From: JACMRI01 sp043778625 | GTDB lineage: Bacteria; Bacteroidota; Bacteroidia; UBA4408 | Length of the DNA stretch: 64,000 bases | Reading direction: 5' to 3' | Assembly (NCBI GenBank): GCA_043778625.1 | Contig: JAYWFU010000052.1 | Coordinates: forward strand, 23,247-87,246 | In this document: in pieces, positions 60,901 to 64,000 of the stretch | How positions within the stretch are numbered: position 1 is the first letter of the stretch | Layout: each line of letters starts with the position of its first letter | The notes under the pieces: model-generated | What the model was told of the DNA's origin: nothing | Seen by the model: the letters and a program-made list of their open reading frames with translations, nothing else | Databases searched by the model: none | Program-made: the position numbers and the translations under genes

Positions 60901-62408
60901 GCGACACCATTAGGTATATTAACTTGTTGAACTATAGCGCCATTGTTTTTATTTATTTTATAAAGTGTTGTTGCATCGTATAAGTATAAATTATTGCCTA
61001 AAATTTTCATACCATTAACACCCTGACCTCGGGTGTAATAGTTCGCATAATCCCAAATTCCAGGAGCTACAAAGCTATTGATTGTGATATTTTGTGAATT
61101 TTTAACATAAATTAGGTTATTGCCGTATATAGCGTCAGTGGTTATTGCATAAACATCTCCATTTGAATCAATCACACCACAATGCGGATCTTCCTGAGTA
61201 CCATTAAGATTATTTAATGAAGGGGTCATCAAAAATCCATTTTGCAAATTGATCTGTACAAATCCATTATTTGAAAAACTTCCTCCAGTTAACGTATAAA
61301 CTGTTTGGGAACACTCGTTTAATATAAATACCCACGACTCTAATATTCCCGTACTACTCCAAATAAAATTACCATTATTATCTACAGCAACCCCACTAGT
61401 TACATCTATTGCTCCTGTGTTAAAATAACAATTTCCTTGAGAGTTTGTAAGCATATCTCCGAAATAAGGATTCGACCACACGCTTGATGAAAAAATAAGG
61501 ACGCCTACAGCAGAATATTTTTCTAAAAAATATGATGGACTAGCTACATAACTGTTTCCCGATTGGTCAATACCTAACTTTACAGCATCATCTTGAGATA
61601 CAGGTACACTCACCCATGGGTCAATAGTAAACGCTTGCGATTGTTGAGGTATATTAAACGAAACAACATTATCAGTTATGGTAAATGATGAGGTAATAGG
61701 TTCGTTAGTATTTGCGGTTTTAAAGCTTACGGGTGCGTGTTCAATAATATCGCCCACAATGGTTTTAATATGTAACTCATTATCTTTAATACTAACGTTT
61801 TTACTGCCAGTATAGCGCATTTTTATTTGGCTAACATCAGCGCCTGCACTTACTAGTAAGTTGTATTTAAACCCTTGGTTGGCGTTAAAAAAATATTCGG
61901 CATCAATACCTGCGTACAAGTTTTTAATGGTTAGGCTGCTATATCCTGCGCAATGCTGGGTAAAATAATCTTTGTCAGAATTTGGTTTTTTAACCACATA
62001 ACCATAGTCCACAGTGCTTTTATCACTTACCTCTACCGTTGCGTTAGGGTTAGCATTTAACCACTGTAAGGTAATGTACTGATGTAGGGTTTTTATTTTT
62101 TTTAACTCTTCTGCTTCGTTTTCATGCTCCCGTTCGCGCTTACTTTTGTTGCGTTCTTCGGCCATAAACTCCGCCATATTGTTTTTACTCACATGATATA
62201 CCAAGCTATTATTGCTAAACAATACTTGTGCACCGTTATCAATACAGTAGTCAAAATTTTGGTATTGCTTGGGCAGGCGTTCGTTAAACTGTCCTTTGTT
62301 TTCAATAAAGGCTTTGCGTTCAAACGGTTTGTTAGCCCAACCTTTGGTTTGAGCATTGGCGTTAAGTATGGTAATTATAATTAATGAGGTAAGTAATAGT
62401 GCTTTCAT
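57987..62408 (-). CDS. 1473-residue secreted protein: DUF7948, PKD repeats, T9SS type B domain
   Basis: A signal peptide (MKALLLTSLIIITILNANA) precedes FIENKGQFNERLPKQYQNFD, a DUF7948-type N-terminal domain (about 30-270). A less regular beta section (270-610) resembles a propeller. SprB-like repeats (about 620-800: GGVPNYTYVWTKDGAPYTG, GLPPFTYTWKP) and several PKD domains (830-1370, for example YTYTAAGNYSINLNVTDGFG) follow. The end (YVPNVFSPNGDNINDYFMVK, FDRWGEVIARI) is the CHU_C/T9SS type B sorting domain. Such giants are adhesins or gliding-related surface filaments in Bacteroidota. It is the largest gene here and lies between hutH and hisS on the same strand. Confidence 0.93.
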   Translation of the reverse strand: MKALLLTSLIIITILNANAQTKGWANKPFERKAFIENKGQFNERLPKQYQNFDYCIDNGAQVLFSNNSLVYHVSKNNMAEFMAEERNKSKREREHENEAEELKKIKTLHQYITLQWLNANPNATVEVSDKSTVDYGYVVKKPNSDKDYFTQHCAGYSSLTIKNLYAGIDAEYFFNANQGFKYNLLVSAGADVSQIKMRYTGSKNVSIKDNELHIKTIVGDIIEHAPVSFKTANTNEPITSSFTITDNVVSFNIPQQSQAFTIDPWVSVPVSQDDAVKLGIDQSGNSYVASPSYFLEKYSAVGVLIFSSSVWSNPYFGDMLTNSQGNCYFNTGAIDVTSGVAVDNNGNFIWSSTGILESWVFILNECSQTVYTLTGGSFSNNGFVQINLQNGFLMTPSLNNLNGTQEDPHCGVIDSNGDVYAITTDAIYGNNLIYVKNSQNITINSFVAPGIWDYANYYTRGQGVNGMKILGNNLYLYDATTLYKINKNNGAIVQQVNIPNGVAIPNSKQNGGIYITSCGNIFVGSTNGVYTYDINFNQLDFKATAGAVYDIAFNTFNQTIIACGANHITELAFTIPPCVFKNNPKTKDACNGVANGYIKLNITGGVPNYTYVWTKDGAPYTGTTDSIGGLAPGKYHCTYTDNLCTIPNKDTITINISSLPSPVNNLVVKNVSCHWGHDATITDNVTLGLPPFTYTWKPTTNVSGVALTGNAITGLDTGKYLVRVDDAGGCFDEDIVIITQPDTLLLAKIADISHCNSATATDPVTAVVTGGIAPYNYNWVGSNVTGTTTNLSTLNITTATTLTISVDVTDANGCKSVTRTMKLNINPNPIASFTSDSACFKGSTTFTDNSTIANGSLKSWTWVFGGTGITPAPTSAAQNPTYTYNKCNNATNNATLVVTSDSGCVGVATNPVLVHCLPVPNFTFNNGCEYDDVIQFTNTSTAGAGTISALISKWRLGLSPLPITSTNVSYTYTAAGNYSINLNVTDGFGCSKDTTKPLVIYPKPKANFMVDSACLNTANAFTNTTLLTVPTGFTDAVQSQTWNYNFNGTNYNTNASTLNTSHVYTLPATQTKPVAMLIVTTNHNCADTVSKPVIVWPLPKAIYSMTAPCYPTAIAFTNASTLLAGTDNSAMASMIINWGNGQTQTVTGLNQTINYNHAVSGNYISKLVVTSNHGCADSLSVPITVHAKPVANYTALPAKGCEPLCVNFVNTSTQNAAPVTEVIAIYNWNFGDYNVSKSSDNKATTTNAKHCYTNPTDTTQLHTSQLIITTTTGCKDTLTLVNSIAVYPLPEAGFKVSPSTVDMLNPELKIKDESHLGYTITWNYNNGEVKQSINPTPLQPIAEYVYQYKDSGTYIIKQLVQTDKGCADSISKPVRVNPIYTIYVPNVFSPNGDNINDYFMVKGINIKELDLVIFDRWGEVIARITSPSSKGWDGTDIREGKLSQQEVYNWKLSYTDVFDVKHKGLVGTVTLIK

Positions 62409-62470
62409 AACATTGAGTTTTAAAATAATAATTTAAATGTAAGCTATTTTTTCAATTAATTAGTGTAAAG

Positions 62471-63844
62471 TTATGCTTTTAAAAATTGAATTAACGCTAC
62501 TGTACTTAATATTTGTTGTTCGCCTGTGGCTAATGTTTTTAGTTTGATAATACCTTGTGCAATTTCGTCGGTACCAATCATAGCAGCGTAGGGTATTTGC
62601 TTATCATCGGCATATTTGAGCTGTTTGCCCATTTTAGCCGCATCAGGATAAAGCTCTGCATTAATGCCATTGGCGCGCAATTCGGCTATTAGTTGTAAGC
62701 TGTGTAAGGCTTCATCGTTACCATAATTTGTAAATAATAGTTGTGTACTATCGGCATTGGTAGTTGGGAATAAATTAAGCTCTTGTAACACGTCGTATAT
62801 TCTATCCGCACCAAACGATATACCCACACCTGATAAACCTTTGAGACCAAATACTCCTGTAAGGTCGTCGTACCTACCGCCACCACATATACTACTGTTA
62901 AATTCGGTACGACTATCGTTTACCTTTACTTCCATTATTGCGCCCGTATAGTAGTTTAAGCCACGTGCAAGGGTTATGTCTAACTCAAGTGTACATTTTT
63001 TTAACCCTAATACTTGTACTGCGTTTAGTATAAACTCAATTTCTTCAATACCTTTTTTGCCTATGTCATTCGTGCTTAGGTAGTTTTTTAAGAAGATGAG
63101 TTTATCGGCTGTTGTTCCTTTAAAATCAAGCAACGGAGTAATAGCCGCAATACTTTGGGAGCTAATATTTTTCTCCGCCAATTCTTTTAACACACCGTCT
63201 TTGCCAATTTTATCTAGCTTATCAATAGCCACAGTTATATCAATAATATTAACTTCGGCGTTAGCTACTTGGGCTATACCTGTAAGTATTTTACGGTTGT
63301 TGAGTTGTACGGTAGTGCACAAATCTAAATCGGTAAACACGTTATCAAACAAGGTAATTAGCTCTACCTCGTTCCATAAACTATTACTACCAATAACATC
63401 AGCATCGCACTGAAAAAACTCACGATACCTGCCTTTTTGTGGCCTATCGGCACGCCATACTGGTTGTATTTGGTAACGCTTGAACGGAAAGGCAATGTCG
63501 TTTTGATGCATTACCACAAAGCGTGCAGTAGGCACGGTAAGGTCGTAGCGCAAGGCTTTTTCGCTAAGGTGCGTGAGCGCTTTCTTGCTATTTTTTTCGT
63601 TCAATAATTCTTGTGGAGTATCTTTTAAATAATCGCCACTGTTAAGTACTTTAAAAATAAGTTGGTCGCCCTCATCGCCGTACTTACCTGTAAGTGTGGT
63701 AAGTGTTTCCATGGCTGGTGTTTCTATTTGCATAAACCCCAAGCGATGAAAATGGGTACGAATAGTATTAAATAAATAATTGCGTTTTAGCATTTCGGCA
63801 GGACCAAAATCGCGCGTGCCTTTAGGTAGTGATGGTTTGCTCAT
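62471..63844 (-). CDS. hisS: Histidyl-tRNA synthetase
   Basis: The 457-residue product is a class IIa synthetase that charges tRNA-His. Motif 2 and the His-binding segments are RYDLTVPTARFVVMHQND, RYREFFQCDADVIG and GLNYYTGAIMEV, motif 3 GVGISFGADRIYDVL, and GGGRYDDL. The C-terminal 100 residues form the anticodon-binding domain (LLFTNYGNDEALHSLQLIAE and so on). N-terminal SKPSLPKGTRDFGPAEML is typical. It lies 62 bp upstream of the giant surface protein gene; a -7-like TACCTTCG is about 30 nt before its ATG. Confidence 0.97.
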   Translation of the reverse strand: MSKPSLPKGTRDFGPAEMLKRNYLFNTIRTHFHRLGFMQIETPAMETLTTLTGKYGDEGDQLIFKVLNSGDYLKDTPQELLNEKNSKKALTHLSEKALRYDLTVPTARFVVMHQNDIAFPFKRYQIQPVWRADRPQKGRYREFFQCDADVIGSNSLWNEVELITLFDNVFTDLDLCTTVQLNNRKILTGIAQVANAEVNIIDITVAIDKLDKIGKDGVLKELAEKNISSQSIAAITPLLDFKGTTADKLIFLKNYLSTNDIGKKGIEEIEFILNAVQVLGLKKCTLELDITLARGLNYYTGAIMEVKVNDSRTEFNSSICGGGRYDDLTGVFGLKGLSGVGISFGADRIYDVLQELNLFPTTNADSTQLLFTNYGNDEALHSLQLIAELRANGINAELYPDAAKMGKQLKYADDKQIPYAAMIGTDEIAQGIIKLKTLATGEQQILSTVALIQFLKA

Positions 63845-63907
63845 TGTGTTGTAATTTACAAAACACGAAGGTACAATAGTATTTTATTCAAAAATTAAAA
63901 TTATTAA

Positions 63908-64000
63908 GAGCCTGTTTAAATTTCTGTTAAAACTAATAGTATGGGTCAATTAAATCGCTTTAGTAACGGATTTATTTGTGGTTCACCAAAACTACAATAA
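63908..64000. mobile_element. Possible insertion-sequence end (truncated by the window)
   Basis: GAGCCTGTTTAAATTTC at 63908 resembles the GAGCCTG-type termini of IS5-family elements and is preceded by TAA, which would fit a 3 bp target duplication. The next 90 bp hold no transposase start and only a 19-codon ORF. The other end lies outside the window, so this is only a suspicion. Confidence 0.25.

Overview
The window comes from a low-GC member of the Bacteroidota, probably from the Chitinophagales/Sphingobacteriales side, although the exact family cannot be read from 64 kb. The evidence is consistent: four secreted proteins carry type IX secretion (T9SS) sorting domains of types A and B; several promoters have the Bacteroidota -7 box TAnnTTTG, two of them with TTG exactly 19 nt upstream; Shine-Dalgarno sequences are absent; and families typical of the phylum are present (DUF4292, DUF7948, two-component propeller/SpoIIE sensors, SiaC/DUF1987, MlaD/E/F, type B L31). 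No rRNA, tRNA, CRISPR array or complete insertion sequence is visible.

Layout. 1-2361 (minus): end of a glycosyltransferase gene and a GT39-like membrane glycosyltransferase. 2553-10293 (plus): a signalling block with a SiaC-type regulator, a bacilliredoxin, and a four-gene run of a secreted PKD protein, a cytoplasmic hybrid histidine kinase, a secreted protein of unknown function and a transmembrane propeller/SpoIIE phosphatase. 10438-14306 (plus): rpmE2, pepT, a 16-residue-repeat protein and aspS, ending in a very strong bidirectional terminator. 14414-22971 (minus): an envelope/general-stress island (AI-2E-type transporter, two small unknowns, holin-III-like protein, YtxH, lmo0937-like peptide, two outer membrane beta-barrels, coiled-coil lipoprotein, CsbD) downstream of its likely regulators (AraC-type protein, multi-PAS hybrid kinase, single-domain receiver). 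23076-24161: GNAT and SRPBCC genes. 24333-29601 (plus): TPR lipoprotein, DUF4292 lipoprotein, EnvC-like degenerate LytM protein and two sugar-nucleotide genes (HddC-like, GmhB-like), convergent with an O-antigen ligase and a C-terminal processing protease.

32950-37144 is an accessory segment: one 1041-residue restriction-modification polypeptide (nuclease, methyltransferase and specificity region, no helicase) flanked by about 0.5 kb of non-coding DNA on each side, with palindromes on the left and a possible small RNA on the right. 37145-50547 (plus) is mostly housekeeping: a dihydroorotase-like protein that has lost metal ligands, a T9SS cargo protein, TolC, cell-wall amidase, MlaD-MlaE-MlaF lipid transport, a deacetylase-like protein, an M48 protease, a methyltransferase, guaA and a PLP aminotransferase. 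50557-63844 (minus): three giant T9SS-exported proteins (two with gliding-type C-terminal domains, one GH18 chitinase-like), hutH and hisS.

The most unusual parts are the phosphorelay/phosphatase operon with its nearby SiaC protein, the co-directional stress island, the helicase-less restriction enzyme with palindrome-rich upstream DNA, and the dihydroorotase homologue that appears catalytically dead. All family assignments were made by eye from sequence motifs; no database search was run.
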